Assembly (NCBI GenBank): GCA_017624115.1 | Contig: JAGANQ010000007.1 | Location: 1 to 61,173 of the forward strand | Length of the DNA stretch: 61,173 bases | DNA from: Lachnospiraceae bacterium | Lineage (GTDB): Bacteria > Bacillota > Clostridia > Lachnospirales > Lachnospiraceae | Direction: 5' to 3' | Part shown: positions 7,240 to 18,500 of the stretch, piece after piece | Numbering within the stretch: position 1 is the stretch's first letter | Layout: the number at the start of each line of letters is the position of its first letter | Notes under the pieces: generated by a model | Seen by the model: the letters and a program-made list of their open reading frames with translations, nothing else | Database searches by the model: none | What the model was told of the DNA's origin: nothing | Program-made: the position numbers and the translations under genes

Positions 7240-8070
7240 CTATTCTTTCTCGTACAGGAACCGCTCGGGCAGTGTCAGATGAAATCCTTCTGCCAGGTCG
7301 CGGAAGTTCTGCGGCTGTATCGTCTGCAGCTTATGCGGAGTTACCGCCAGTACCTTAAGCAAAATTTCTGCAGATTTTTCAACAGTGTGCATCAGACCGA
7401 AGGTCAGGTCAAAATCCTCACCGGAGCAGAACATACCATGATGTGCCCAGATTGCTACATTATACTTTTCCATGAGCTTGCTTGTCTCCACAGCGATATC
7501 TCTGCCGCCCGGCACCATCCAGCCGATAACGCCTACACCCTCCGGGAATACAACCGGGCACTCGGTTGCCATCTCCCAGAGTTCTCTCGTAAATACTTCG
7601 TCATTCAGCGGAAGCACAAAGGTCAGCGCAATCGTATTGGTTGTATGCGCATGATAAATAACACGATGCTTGCCATTTGTCACACGCTTTTTAACCTCAT
7701 GGTTCATTAGATGGGAAGGAAGCTCACTGGTAGGCACACCGCCCTCTACAAGTCCCCAGCGGATGCGATAATTCTCTCCTATATCGTCCAGTTCAATAAT
7801 CGCAATACATACCTCAGGGTCTACCTTAATATTACGGAAATACTTGCCGCTTCCTGTCACCAGGAAATACTCTCCTGCCAGTCCCGGCACACTGGTTCCG
7901 ATTGGTGTCCAGTCTCCCGGTGCATTCAGACGGGGCTTAATAGACTCCACCTCTTCCGGCTTCAGACGATAGCTCAGGTTACCGCCGTTTCGCTCATGCC
8001 ATCCCTGCATATATCCGTCATCTGCCATCTTGATAAAGCCCTGTACAAATTTTGATTCCAGAATCCTCAT
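7240..8070 (-). CDS. rhaD: L-rhamnulose-1-phosphate aldolase
   Basis: A 276-residue class II (zinc) aldolase that splits rhamnulose 1-phosphate into dihydroxyacetone phosphate and L-lactaldehyde. The phosphate-binding NGGNLS stands at 28-33, TGSGKYF follows at 72-78, and zinc ligands are seen in YHAHTTN (H140, H142) and WAHHG (H211), matching the positions known for E. coli RhaD (H141, H143, H212). Length equals the family norm. The start has AAAGGAG 13 bases before the ATG. It lies downstream of rhaM in the pectin operon, where the lyases and rhamnosidase release rhamnose. The isomerase and kinase that should precede it in the pathway are elsewhere. Confidence 0.95.
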   Translation of the reverse strand: MRILESKFVQGFIKMADDGYMQGWHERNGGNLSYRLKPEEVESIKPRLNAPGDWTPIGTSVPGLAGEYFLVTGSGKYFRNIKVDPEVCIAIIELDDIGENYRIRWGLVEGGVPTSELPSHLMNHEVKKRVTNGKHRVIYHAHTTNTIALTFVLPLNDEVFTRELWEMATECPVVFPEGVGVIGWMVPGGRDIAVETSKLMEKYNVAIWAHHGMFCSGEDFDLTFGLMHTVEKSAEILLKVLAVTPHKLQTIQPQNFRDLAEGFHLTLPERFLYEKE

Positions 8071-8163
8071 AAATTACGCTGCTCCTTTCCCATATCCGTT
8101 TTATTTCCGCGCTATGTACCAGTATAACGGTTCTTCACATCAAGCCGGTTATTTTGCGGCCGA

Positions 8164-8475
8164 CTAGTCTAAATGGAACACATTCTTAAGGTCAACCGAT
8201 ACCGGGCTGTTGTCTGGATTTGTCTCCATGATATCAGCCATGAAATCCCACCACTTACGGTTGATAGCTGTATCTGCGCCCTTCGCCCACTTTTCCTCAT
8301 CCTCGATTTCAATATAACCAAACAGAGTTAATGTCTCCTTGTCCAGGAAAATTGTATAATTCTTGCCGCCGTGCTCGTGAATCATGTCCTTCATCTCCGG
8401 CCAGAGCTGGTTATGTCTCTTCTCATATTCTTCCTCACAGCCTGCAAAAAGCTTCATTTTAAATCCTTTAATCAT
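8164..8475 (-). CDS. rhaM: L-rhamnose mutarotase
   Basis: A 103-residue protein of the RhaM (YiiL) family that interconverts alpha and beta anomers of L-rhamnose. It shows the family features KMKLFAGCEEEYEKRH near the N-terminus, a central NYTIFLD strand, and NRKWWDFMADIM with the paired tryptophans of the active site. The length is typical. AAGGAGG stands 8 bases ahead of the ATG. It sits between the PL11 lyase and rhaD, all in the same direction, which supports an L-rhamnose product from the upstream enzymes. Confidence 0.95.
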   Translation of the reverse strand: MIKGFKMKLFAGCEEEYEKRHNQLWPEMKDMIHEHGGKNYTIFLDKETLTLFGYIEIEDEEKWAKGADTAINRKWWDFMADIMETNPDNSPVSVDLKNVFHLD

Positions 8476-8566
8476 TGTAAAAATCCTCCTTATGTAATTC
8501 GCTGATTATCTTATCTTTATGATACTGCATCCGGGAAATTCTTTCAAGCAGAAGATGAATTTTCTA

Positions 8567-10995
8567 TTACAGACTCTCCCAGACCGTCTTCCACTCCATA
8601 TCTCCGGCATAGTAAAAGCTCGTATAGCATGGCTGATTATAGCAGTTATTCTGCCATGCTATGCCGGTACGGTACTGGATATCGTGCATGAGTGTAAACA
8701 GCTTATGCTCTGTCACATCTACATTTGTATAAATCCGTATTGCACTGTCGTCTGCCTTGCGAAGTACCAGTTCCTCACGGAAGTCTCCGAAGATATCCGC
8801 TATCAGACAGGCATTTCCCTTCGTTCCGTTGTTTGTTGCCATGCCCTCCGGCGCCAGCATGATGCCATGTGTATTGTCATTGATAATTCCCGCATGATTT
8901 CCTCCGATATAGTCTACACCATCCAATACCTGTGTAGACAAATCTGCCGCCCAGCGGATGCACTGATTCGTTCCGAGCAGCTTGTCTGGAAGAATCTCTC
9001 CCGTGCAGGAATACATCTTGTCGGACGCCCATACCTGCAGCCCCCGCACCTTCGGATTGACATCGCCAATCATACAGCGGCCGAGGTCACGGTCGGCAAA
9101 CTCGCCGAAGAATACCTCTCCCGTCTCTGCATCACGGAGCGCATAGCCGTAAGGCGCCTCCGTCGCTCCTTCAAAGACATTGAAGATTTCCAGTCCCGGT
9201 CTGTCCGGGTTAATCTTCGCCACATGCATAGAATCTCCGTGCCCAAACTTCGCATATCTGCCGTCCGGAAGATTGCCATAGCTGGAGTACAATACACTGC
9301 CGTCATGGTCAATCACCGCTGCTCCATAGATAATTTCCTGACAGCCGTCACCGTCTACATCCGCTGTAGACAGGCTGTGGTTGCCCTGACCTGCAAGAAT
9401 ACCGTATACAGGGTCTGTTCCCTTCCCGGCATGTGGATTATCGTTAAATGGATTCTTCATCGGCACAAATCCGCTGTCCAGTGCAAAATACTCACGGAAC
9501 CGTCCCTCAAAGAAATCATACGCTACAACGGTTGTCCGTGTATAATAGCCACGGCAGATAATCAGGTATGGTCTTTCCCCATCAAGATATGCCACACCGG
9601 ATAAAAATCTGTCCACGCGGTTGCATGGCTCGATACGCTTCATCGCATAGTCGCCCCACATCAGACCATCATCTACTCTGCCGTATTTGAACGGAATCGT
9701 CTCCAGTTCCTGTCCGTCTCCGGCAAACATCGTCAGGTATTCCGGTCCTTCAAAGATAAAGCCCTCGAACTTATCCAGCTCATTTTCGGACTCTTCGATG
9801 GTGCAAACTCTTTAATAAAATAATCAGTAAGTGCCTCAGCGTCCTCACGCTTTAACGGGTATTCATATCTTCTCTCAATTCCGAAGCACTCCTCCAGCGT
9901 ATCCGGCCAGTTACCTGCCTTTACCTCCGGCTCTTCACGCCAGTTCATAAAGCGTGATGCCATATAATTGTAGTAATCCTGCGCAGAGCAGACATAATTA
10001 TCTTCATGGGTAACTCCCCTTGCTGCATCTGATTCCGGAAGTGTAATATAAAATTCCTTCTCTACGCTGCCATTCTCTGCATAGATTGTCATATGCGTGC
10101 CCGGTGCTGTCTTTACTGCCATCTCAGCCTTTCCGTCACCGTTAAAATCATAAACCATAAACTGCGTATAATGCGCACCTGAACGAATATTGACGCCCAT
10201 GTCCAGTCTCCACATCAGTCTGCCGCTCAGCTTATAACAGTCAATATAGCACTTTCCGGTATAGCCCTTATGAGACACATCATGGGAGTTGGTCGGATCC
10301 CATTTAAGAATATATTCATATTCCCCGTCACCATCCACATCTGCAATACTCATATCGTTGGCATGATAAACATATTCCTGGCCTGCAGGTGTCACACCGC
10401 CGGCAGGAATCTTAAGCGGAATATCGATATAGTTCTCACCGCTCTTCCATGCACAGACCGCCTCACTTGCCGGAGCTTCCACACCGTCTGACACAGCTGC
10501 CACCTGATAGCTGTCTGTCTCACTGCCCTCGGTATCCATATAATTCGTGCTGTCTGTCACGGTCGCAATATGCTTGCCATTGCGGTATACCTTGAACTCT
10601 GCTCCGGTTACGCCTGTCCCGCTGTAACCCTTTACCTCATCTGCCAGCAGACGCCAGCCAAGGAAAATGCCCGTATTCGCCTTCACGGCAATCAGTCCGC
10701 GGTTCAGCTTTTCTCTCTGCGGATTGAGCTGTCTTTTTACCGCAGAAGCCGTCACTGCGCTCACCGCTTCCTCTTTTCCGTTTACGACTGCTGCCACCTT
10801 AAAATAATGCGGGATGTGGGTACTGCGCTTATAGACATATGAAGTCTCCTTTGTGTCAGCCACCAGCTTATATGCCATGTTTTCTGTATTTCTGTCCGAC
10901 CAGTAGACATGATAGTTCTCTGCATTCTCCACTGTATTCCAGGATAATGCAATCTCCATATCCTCCACCCAGTCTATCTTTAACTGAATTTCCAT
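8567..10995 (-). pseudogene. PL11 rhamnogalacturonan lyase (YesW/YesX-like), split by a frameshift
   Basis: Two adjacent frames together make one PL11 rhamnogalacturonan endo/exolyase of roughly 810 residues. The upstream part (10995 to about 9790) has an N-terminal fibronectin-like region and then the beta-propeller start with ADVDGDGEYEYILKWDP and DFNGDGKAEMAVKTAPG. The downstream part (to 8567) continues in another frame with GNHSLSTADVDGDGCQEIIYG and GHGDSMHV. The DxDGDG repeats are the calcium-binding blades of this family. The frame changes between about 9782 and 9800: frame one runs out of character after KEFAPSKS, and the proper continuation ENELDKFEGFIFEG is in the next frame. One missing base, or two extra, would explain it. 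No signal peptide is seen, as for intracellular YesX. The ATG at 10995 follows an AAGGAGG. A sequencing error is possible. Confidence 0.85.
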
Positions 10996-11005
10996 AACTG
11001 CCTCC

Positions 11006-11692
11006 TTACTTAACCTCATAAACCTTCAGATTTTCATACTCGCCGATAAATGGCGCAAGCTGACGGAACCCAATTTTTCCTCCGCCAAGCAGAGATCCAT
11101 ATGTCTCTCCATCATCGACAAAGCAGAATATCTCCAGCTCATCAATATAGAAGCGAACCTCATTGCCTTTTTTGAGCACTGCAATATGGTACGGCGGCTT
11201 CGCATCAGCCACATCAGGTATCGGGTCACCACCCTGTGCCGTCAGATAAAAGCCATAGCTCTTTCTGAGGTTACAGGTGTGAAATGCACGCTCGTCAGGC
11301 TCCTTGCGGCGAAAATAGGATATATGAAACGCATTGATATCACCATGGTGATACTGCACATATTCACCGGTACGCTTCTGCAGGGAGCTGTCGAATAAAT
11401 CCTCTCCCCCCTTGCCCTTTGCCGCAAAGAACATCATACACAATCCCGGCTCTCTGACCGGATAAAAGTCCCATGTAATCAACACGTCTGACGGAAAATC
11501 CTGCGGACACCAAAGCACATAGTTCGCTTTCTGTCCTTCCTCTGATGCGAGCTTATTCTCCAGACGCATCCGACCCTGTGGGAACGTAATCGCTGCCTTT
11601 CCTTCCAGTATAAAGTCCTTCACATCCTCTTCACACACCAGTGGATTTTCATAAATAAGTACCGCTTTTTCTGCGGCTTCTTTTAAAGTCAT
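11006..11692 (-). CDS. YesU-like DUF1961 protein
   Basis: A 228-residue protein of the DUF1961 (YesU) family, a concanavalin-type beta-sandwich seen in rhamnogalacturonan operons of Bacillus and Clostridia. Typical features are the central DFYPVREPGLCMMFFAA, a HHGDINAFHISYFRR stretch, and the C-terminal GGGKIGFRQLAPFIGEYENLKVYEV. It is probably a cytoplasmic carbohydrate-binding or lyase-like protein, as no signal peptide is present; the biochemical role of the family is not settled. It lies between the GH88 gene and the PL11 gene; the PL11 start codon follows its stop by about 10 bases, so they are translationally close. Confidence 0.85.
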   Translation of the reverse strand: MTLKEAAEKAVLIYENPLVCEEDVKDFILEGKAAITFPQGRMRLENKLASEEGQKANYVLWCPQDFPSDVLITWDFYPVREPGLCMMFFAAKGKGGEDLFDSSLQKRTGEYVQYHHGDINAFHISYFRRKEPDERAFHTCNLRKSYGFYLTAQGGDPIPDVADAKPPYHIAVLKKGNEVRFYIDELEIFCFVDDGETYGSLLGGGKIGFRQLAPFIGEYENLKVYEVK

Positions 11693-11734
11693 ACTCTGTT
11701 TTCTCCCTTCTGTTATACATTACCGTTCCGTCTG

Positions 11735-12865
11735 CTACCATATCAGAAAATCTCTGTCAGTCATTCGCAGAATACCCTCGATAAAGAAATAGTCTCCATA
11801 GATAATCGGCACTTCACGGTCTGCCTCGCGATGATATTTAGCAGAGCCGAAGTCAACAATACCGTCCTCCTCTGTCTTCCAGCTGCAGTGCTTTTCTTCT
11901 ATGGCACGCAGCAGCCTTACCGCACCCTGCCCATACAGATTTTTCTCAAGGCTATCCACAAGCTCAGTCAGCAAAATCAGCCCACAGGCAGCGATGACAC
12001 CCGCTGTCGTGTCATAATATACCGGCTCCTCCGGTGCACGGAAATCCAGCAGCGGAACATAATCCGTCAGTGCTGCATTTGCCAGAAAATAATGTGCCAC
12101 ACGCTTAGAAGCATCCAGATACTCCGGCTTGCCGGTATACTTGTAAGCCAGCGCGAAACCATAAACTGCCCATGCCTGTCCTCTTGACCAAGATGAGCCC
12201 TGTCCATAGCCCTGTCCGCCCGGATTATCCAGATACTCTCCTGTAAGCGGATCCATGACAACAATGTGATTGCAGGAGCCGTCCGGTCTTACAATATACT
12301 TTAATGCCGTATCCGTATGGTTTTCTGCCACAAGCGTAAATCTGGGGTCGCCAGTCTGTTCACTTGCCCAGTATAAAAGAGGCAGATTCATCAGACAGTC
12401 AATAATCATATGCCCCGGTCTGTTGCCGTTCCACGCCGATATGTATCGCCCCGCCGGATTATAGCGGCTCGCCAGCACACCCGCAGCCTTAAGACCTCTT
12501 TCTTTTGCTTCCTCATCTCCGGTCAGACGGTAATCTGCCACAGACGCATGCAGCCACATAAATCCGACATCATGATCCAAGCCGGAGTAATGATTGAGTG
12601 CTTCATCCAGGCGCTTTTCCACACCACGCGCCGTATTTTTATAAATCTCCTCACCGGTGGCATGATACATCTGCCAGAGCATACCCGGCCAGAATCCATT
12701 GATCCACCAGTGAATTCCTTCCTTTCCCATATCCTTATAGCGTCCATTCTCGGGAATATATGGAATGTCAGTGCCTACACGTTCTGCCTCCGCCCTCATT
12801 TTCAGACAGATTTTCCCATATACCTCTTCTGCCCAATCTCTGTCCTCTTTCCGAAACCACTTCAT
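11735..12865 (-). CDS. GH88 unsaturated glucuronyl/galacturonyl hydrolase
   Basis: A 376-residue alpha/alpha-barrel enzyme that hydrates and removes the 4,5-unsaturated uronic acid left by polysaccharide lyases. It shows WWINGFWPGMLWQMYHATG near residue 53, the catalytic LDHDVGF (Asp 99) and MIIDCLMNLPLL (Asp 156) that line up with D88 and D149 of Bacillus UGL, and SSWSRGQAWAVYGFALAY around 224. It fits GH88 better than GH105 (YteR) by these motifs, although GH105 is the usual partner of RG-I lyases. No signal peptide is visible, so it acts in the cytoplasm on imported oligomers. A GGGGTG precedes the ATG. The gene lies 19 bases after the PL26 stop. Confidence 0.88.
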   Translation of the reverse strand: MKWFRKEDRDWAEEVYGKICLKMRAEAERVGTDIPYIPENGRYKDMGKEGIHWWINGFWPGMLWQMYHATGEEIYKNTARGVEKRLDEALNHYSGLDHDVGFMWLHASVADYRLTGDEEAKERGLKAAGVLASRYNPAGRYISAWNGNRPGHMIIDCLMNLPLLYWASEQTGDPRFTLVAENHTDTALKYIVRPDGSCNHIVVMDPLTGEYLDNPGGQGYGQGSSWSRGQAWAVYGFALAYKYTGKPEYLDASKRVAHYFLANAALTDYVPLLDFRAPEEPVYYDTTAGVIAACGLILLTELVDSLEKNLYGQGAVRLLRAIEEKHCSWKTEEDGIVDFGSAKYHREADREVPIIYGDYFFIEGILRMTDRDFLIW

Positions 12866-12884
12866 ATCGCACCCCTATTCTGCT

Positions 12885-15554
12885 TTAGCTGACACTTTCA
12901 TCTGATAGAACCAGAACCGGACATTCCAGCTCCTTAAGGAATCCTTCTTCCTTCATTTCCTCAAGTGTCTGAGGCATATAGTTTCCTATCAGCTCCAGTG
13001 CCATAATAGCATTGAGACACCACTGTGCCGTAAAATTCGTGGAAATCCATGGTATTTCCTTCAAAACCTTCTGGTTTGCCGTATTTTCCACACAGTGCAC
13101 ATCCGCGAAGCCCTTTTCACCGCCTGCCTGCAGCAGCTCATTAACCAGATAATGCCAGGACCAGCGGCCGAGATTTTCATCCTCATAGTACTCCGCTGCG
13201 AAGGCTGTCATAGCTGTCGCCATATACGGGAAGGAAGCGGTTCTCTTTCCAAATAATCCGCCTGATACCTCATTTTTCTTCTCCTGCGGGAGCAGATAAA
13301 AGCGTCCGAAATCTGCCAGCATCTTCGACCATTCCTCGTCCTCCAGCAGATAAGAGAGCTCTATCCAGGTCTGTGCGGCTCCCATACAAATCTGCAGATG
13401 ACAGCCGCCGGTAGAACGCTCACCAATATAGCGCAGATGATTATCCGCCGGGTCATATTCAAAATCAGAACCGGAAATGAGCTGCAGAGGCATCTGCTTC
13501 AAATCCTCAATACCCGTTTTTATCTTGTCTCTGTATGTCGTATTTTTATGGCGTTCCCACTCTGTCAGCCAGTTTGAACAGAAGCTTGACCAGTCCGGGC
13601 CGGAACGTGCATGTGTCGGATATACCATGCTTTCTCTGTCATAAAAGAAACGCATCGGGTCAATATTCAGCAGTGCAAAATCAGCATCCTTCGTATCGTC
13701 AAATACGTCTGCCATTCTGCCGTCGCCAGTCAGATAGTAGTAGAAGCGATGATGTCCTGCCATGCCGATACGTGCTTCCTTGCACGGACAGCCCCAGTGC
13801 CTTACGTTATGGCGCGAACCGATACCCTTGTATTTTCCCAGATGATAGGTATCTACCTCTGAGCAATGGCGGCTCATCGCCTCTGCCAGAGTAAAGATAT
13901 CCTCCCTGCCGCTTCTTAAGAAAGCATACCACAGCCAGAGTGTCGGCACAAGCTCTGTATTCTGCCATGCAAAGCCGCCCATATCGTAACGCCAGGTATG
14001 ACGCGCCTTGTCATAGGTGTGCATCACATCCCCATAATTGTAAAAGCCATAGAAACCTCTTGTATCTATCTCTTCTTTGTAGAATTCAACTGCCGCATCA
14101 AGCTGTTCCTCCACAAAACGCGCAAACGGTGTATCATAGTTCGGCAGGCTCCATCTGCCAAAAGCCCCCACACTGTGATAATACTGCGGAGATGCCACGA
14201 GCACCATCGGCTTCTGTACCGCCTCATTCCATGAAAGCAACTCTTCATCAGGAAGAATCTCTCCGCTAAATCCCATGATTTCCAATTCATTTGTGTTTGC
14301 GATTCCGTATGGGTCTGCTCCCAGCTCATCAAAGCCCTCATAATAGGACTGTGAATATCCTGTAACATCATAATGTCTGTAATCCATCGCCTCTGCTTCC
14401 GGTGTCCACAGCCATATGGTAACCTCAGTACAGTCACTGTCTATTTTATCAAACCAGATTCCCGACGGATATTTCTGCCAGAAATCGCGGGAAGCTACCG
14501 CAATTCCTCCCTGTTCACCTGCCACCGCCGCTGCTCCTGCCGCACGGTTTCCATTGAGGCAGTCCAGATAGCAGCATTCCTCATGCCCTGTTCTCTTTCG
14601 AATATAGAAATGGCTGGCACTGTCCTGACACATATGATAATTGCTCCAGGTCGGCATATTTCCCATTGCCTGAATGACATTGGCGGCAGCTGCCTCCTCC
14701 ATTGCCTGCAGATTCAGATTTTTTCCGGACATCTGCTGTTCATACACCTCTGCCGGGATTCTTGGGCGCCATGTAAGCAGCATCTTCAGGCTCTCATGGA
14801 AACAGCCATAATCAGTGGCAAACTTCACATGACGGTTGCAAAGCTCCCCTTCTACCGGACAGAACAGCTGTATGCCGATTCCCTTGAGAAAATCCTTCTT
14901 ATCATCACCATCGTACAGGAAGGTATGTGTAATATGTACTTTGTCGCTCTCATCATAAAATGACAGGCGCAGCACAAACGGAAGTGTCTCTCTTCCTGTC
15001 TTTTCGTTTCTGTGCACTCCACGCAGACAAATAACCGCCTTCTCAGAGCCATTTTCCTCCAGTACCGCCTCTTTTATGATACCAGTGTAGGAGACCTGTT
15101 TTGTCACAGGGCAGCCGTCCTCCTCCCCTCTTTCCTCCAGAAGCAGTGGCAGGCAGCCATATGTGGCAGTCATTCTTCCGTCAGTGACGAGCTCCTCTAT
15201 CACATGATTTCCTGTTCTGGGTACAGAAGCATGAACTCTCTTACCGGTTATCACAAACCTGTCCTCCAGCTCTGTTGCCAGCTGCCCCTTCTCTTTTCCC
15301 CGTTTTTCTGACGCAGTGAGAAGAAATATATCTGCACCCTCCGGCAGCTTCGCAGTATGTCTGCTCCACTTTACACTGCCATCCGGCCAATAGGCGCTGA
15401 CAGCGCTCTGCACCGGCAGCTCTGTGCCCGCCTCATCGGTCAGAACATATCCTGCTGTCTCTGTGACACAGCCCTTCTTCCATGGTGCTCCCCAGGTTAC
15501 ATACCCCTGGCGGGCACGTTCCTTCATTTTAGTAAATCTGATTGTCTGTTCCAT
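12885..15554 (-). CDS. PL26 / YetA-like exo-rhamnogalacturonan lyase
   Basis: An 889-residue protein resembling the PcRGLX/YetA family of exo-acting rhamnogalacturonan lyases (PL26). The N-terminus (about 1-270) is beta-rich with VTWGAPWKKG and YWPDGSVKWSRH, the middle and C-terminal parts are helical with many aromatic motifs such as FYGFYNYGDVMHTYD, HVRHWG-type contexts and RYIGERSTGGCHLQICMG. Length matches family members of about 870-900 residues. No signal peptide is visible, so it should release disaccharides in the cytoplasm. GGTGGGAGC precedes the ATG; the GH106-like gene ends 27 bases upstream. Assignment to PL26 rests on overall architecture and motif memory. Confidence 0.8.
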   Translation of the reverse strand: MEQTIRFTKMKERARQGYVTWGAPWKKGCVTETAGYVLTDEAGTELPVQSAVSAYWPDGSVKWSRHTAKLPEGADIFLLTASEKRGKEKGQLATELEDRFVITGKRVHASVPRTGNHVIEELVTDGRMTATYGCLPLLLEERGEEDGCPVTKQVSYTGIIKEAVLEENGSEKAVICLRGVHRNEKTGRETLPFVLRLSFYDESDKVHITHTFLYDGDDKKDFLKGIGIQLFCPVEGELCNRHVKFATDYGCFHESLKMLLTWRPRIPAEVYEQQMSGKNLNLQAMEEAAAANVIQAMGNMPTWSNYHMCQDSASHFYIRKRTGHEECCYLDCLNGNRAAGAAAVAGEQGGIAVASRDFWQKYPSGIWFDKIDSDCTEVTIWLWTPEAEAMDYRHYDVTGYSQSYYEGFDELGADPYGIANTNELEIMGFSGEILPDEELLSWNEAVQKPMVLVASPQYYHSVGAFGRWSLPNYDTPFARFVEEQLDAAVEFYKEEIDTRGFYGFYNYGDVMHTYDKARHTWRYDMGGFAWQNTELVPTLWLWYAFLRSGREDIFTLAEAMSRHCSEVDTYHLGKYKGIGSRHNVRHWGCPCKEARIGMAGHHRFYYYLTGDGRMADVFDDTKDADFALLNIDPMRFFYDRESMVYPTHARSGPDWSSFCSNWLTEWERHKNTTYRDKIKTGIEDLKQMPLQLISGSDFEYDPADNHLRYIGERSTGGCHLQICMGAAQTWIELSYLLEDEEWSKMLADFGRFYLLPQEKKNEVSGGLFGKRTASFPYMATAMTAFAAEYYEDENLGRWSWHYLVNELLQAGGEKGFADVHCVENTANQKVLKEIPWISTNFTAQWCLNAIMALELIGNYMPQTLEEMKEEGFLKELECPVLVLSDESVS

Positions 15555-15581
15555 GCTCCCACCCTTTCTTTCTCCTGTCAG

Positions 15582-18500
15582 CTATATCTTCACTGTCTCA
15601 TGCTCATCATAATCAAAATAACTGCCCTCCAGCATATGAATCAGTGTATTGGTATAGATAATCTCAACTGTATTCTCTTTCCTTAAAACACCTGGCTTTA
15701 CATGCCATGTATTTGGCGAAAACGCACGCACACCCAGAGTTTCTCCGTTCACTATAACCTCCATGCAGTCATGGATTTCATCGGAACAGCTAAGACGCAG
15801 GTCTGCTTCGACACCCGGTTCTGCTGCAAAGCTTCCCTTGAATATAAAGTCACCGCTGTAATACGGGAAGCCTTCTATATATTTCTCACGAAGTGCTGCT
15901 GTCTTTGGCATTTGCACAATCCTTCCGTCTGCCACGCCAAAGTCACCCACCAGATAAAGCGGATCGCGAATGCCGTCCCAGTCATGCTCTGCAGTTACTT
16001 CTACTGCAATTTCGTTCTCGCCTTGTTTCAGATAAGCGCTGACATCCTGCATACGGTTATTCTGGTCATTGATAAATACTGCTTCAAAATCACGATTCGC
16101 GAGCACATGGCCATTTACCGAAATCACATAATCCCCTGTAATACAGCGTGCATCCAGCAATAGCTCTGCCTTCCCGGGAAGTGTCTCTATCTCTACCTTT
16201 GTTTTATAATACAGCTTAACCGGGTATTTGATGCCGATATGCTTTGGCGTACCGAATTCACTGTCATACACCAGATTCTCACCTGTGAGAATTCCGGAAG
16301 CGTCACACAGCTCAATCAGCGTTTTAACCTCTGTTTCCTTCCAGTTCTTTCGGTCAAGAGATACCTCAAACATCTCCATGCGGTAGATATTGCCGCCCTT
16401 AATCGACACCTCCATCGGATTTGCCGTATCAATTATGATAATCGGTCTGTCCTTCTCCTCTGCAGAAGCAGGCTGCCTGTCAAAGCGAATCAGCTTCGTC
16501 TCAAACGGTGCCAGTGACACCTTTACGATGCCGCTCTGCATCTCCATTCCGGTAATTTCCGCGTTTTCAAGGCTCATATGCCATGCACTGCTCTGGTCTT
16601 CCTTAAGACTCAGCTCTGCATCCACATAATTTTTCTCATAGTTGCCGAGCATAATATAAAGCTCGCCATCCCTGCCCCGCCTGATAGAAGAGAACAAACT
16701 CTTTCTGTCCTTATCCGGCACGCTCACACTCACCGGGAATGCTGCTGCCTCTGCAATCAGGGAAATCCATTTTTCTTCACTGCCTGCATGCTTAACATTG
16801 CCGTTCGTAGAAACAAACACAGCATTGCCGTTGCGGATAACCTCCACGCCGCTTCCTTCCTGCCAGTAATCCGCCTTTGTATCCTTCTCAACACCGAAGA
16901 TTTCCTGATAGGTCTTTTCCACCTGCTCATCTTCGTCCACGACCTCATACGGAAGCAGACCGATAGCGATTACTCTGCCGCCGGACTTCAAAAATTCCTT
17001 AATCTTCTCTGTTGCTGTGCGCTCAATAGCAGTATTCGGCGTGATGACCAGTGTATTGTATTCAGCCTTGCCTATCCTCATCCTGCCGTCAGCTATCTCT
17101 GCCATTGCCATAATCTCAGTATCAATCAAATCAGCTCCTATGTGAGAATAACGCAGCTCCTTAATAATGTGCATCCAGTCATCCTTTAACGTATTCAGGT
17201 CTGCCTCCTCATCCTGATCTGTTCCGGCATACCCAAATCGCTGGAAGGAATTCGCCAGATGTGTCCAATAAGATACAACCGGGTCAAGAACTGCCACCGT
17301 ATTGAGTGATTCTGTATTGCTCAGCCATGCACTGAGTCTTCCCGCATAGTCTGCCAGCAGATGATAATTTTTCCAATACGGATTTTGCAGAAACTGGGAA
17401 GGAGGTGCATCATGCTTGGTAATAGAATCAATCGTATAATAAAACGCATGTACATTGTAGAAATTGATTCCCATGGAAGCCAGCAAATCCAGCATCCACT
17501 TAGCATCCTGCAGTGTCATCGACCAGCCTACACTATGGAAGCTTTCAATCATGGCATAATCTCTGTTCATCTGTCTTGACACGGAGCTTACTCCCATTGC
17601 ACAGCTTCTGTAGCTATGCAGATCTCTCTCGTAGGTCCAGTCAAGAGAGCGTCCCAGCTTCTCATGCGCACAGTCTCCTCCCGGCACTGTAGAATAAATC
17701 TGTGTAGAGCGGCGCATGGACGGCACCTCTGTTGCATAGAGAATATTATGCTCATTACACCAGTCTGACATCGGTTTATGATAGCTCTCACGGAATAATT
17801 CGTGCAGAGCCTGATAAAACTCATAGCGGATTTTCGCTGCATCAGGATATGTTTTATCACCTATTGCAGCCAGAACACTGCGAATGTCGTAACCAAATCT
17901 CTTTTCAAAATAAGCCGGAAGCTGCTCTGACCATGGGAGTCTCCCGAGCAATCCCACTTCATCGGAGAACATACCATAGACACTCTTACCCATCTCGTCC
18001 CCCAGTGTCTTCTGATACTTCTCATGCGTTGTCTCTATAAATGTCTGAACGGCAGCTTTATTACATGGATCAAAATAATTTCCATAGTACTTGAAATCAT
18101 TCAGTGCTTTGCTGCTGCAGATAACCAGTCTCCATCCTCCCTCTGGCAGCGTTACATTAAGAACATGTGTCGGACCGTAGGAAAAAAATCTCTTGTTATT
18201 ATAGGCAGTCAGCCCTGTCTTCTGATAGATTTCCTGTGGCTGGAGCACACCAATATCATCCGTAATATCTATTGTATCATTCCAGTCGAGAGTTCCGTCT
18301 GGAAGCTTTCTTACTGCTTTGGCGTACATCACCTTCTCCCAGCCCAGATTGCATTCGGTCTCCTCACCGCCAGCTGCATCATATATCTGAATACTCAGCA
18401 CTGTATGTCCTGCTTCCGGATGGCGCAGCAGCACCTCTCCGCCGCTCACACCGCTTGGATACGGATATTCGTCATACAGCCATACCTCAAGACCATATTC

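Noticed and set aside
8519..9604. 361-codon open frame on the plus strand opposite the PL11 gene
   Set aside because: It is antisense to a clearly conserved lyase, has no ribosome binding site and no family resemblance; similar long antisense frames occur opposite the oxidoreductase, GH106 and PL26 genes and reflect codon bias.
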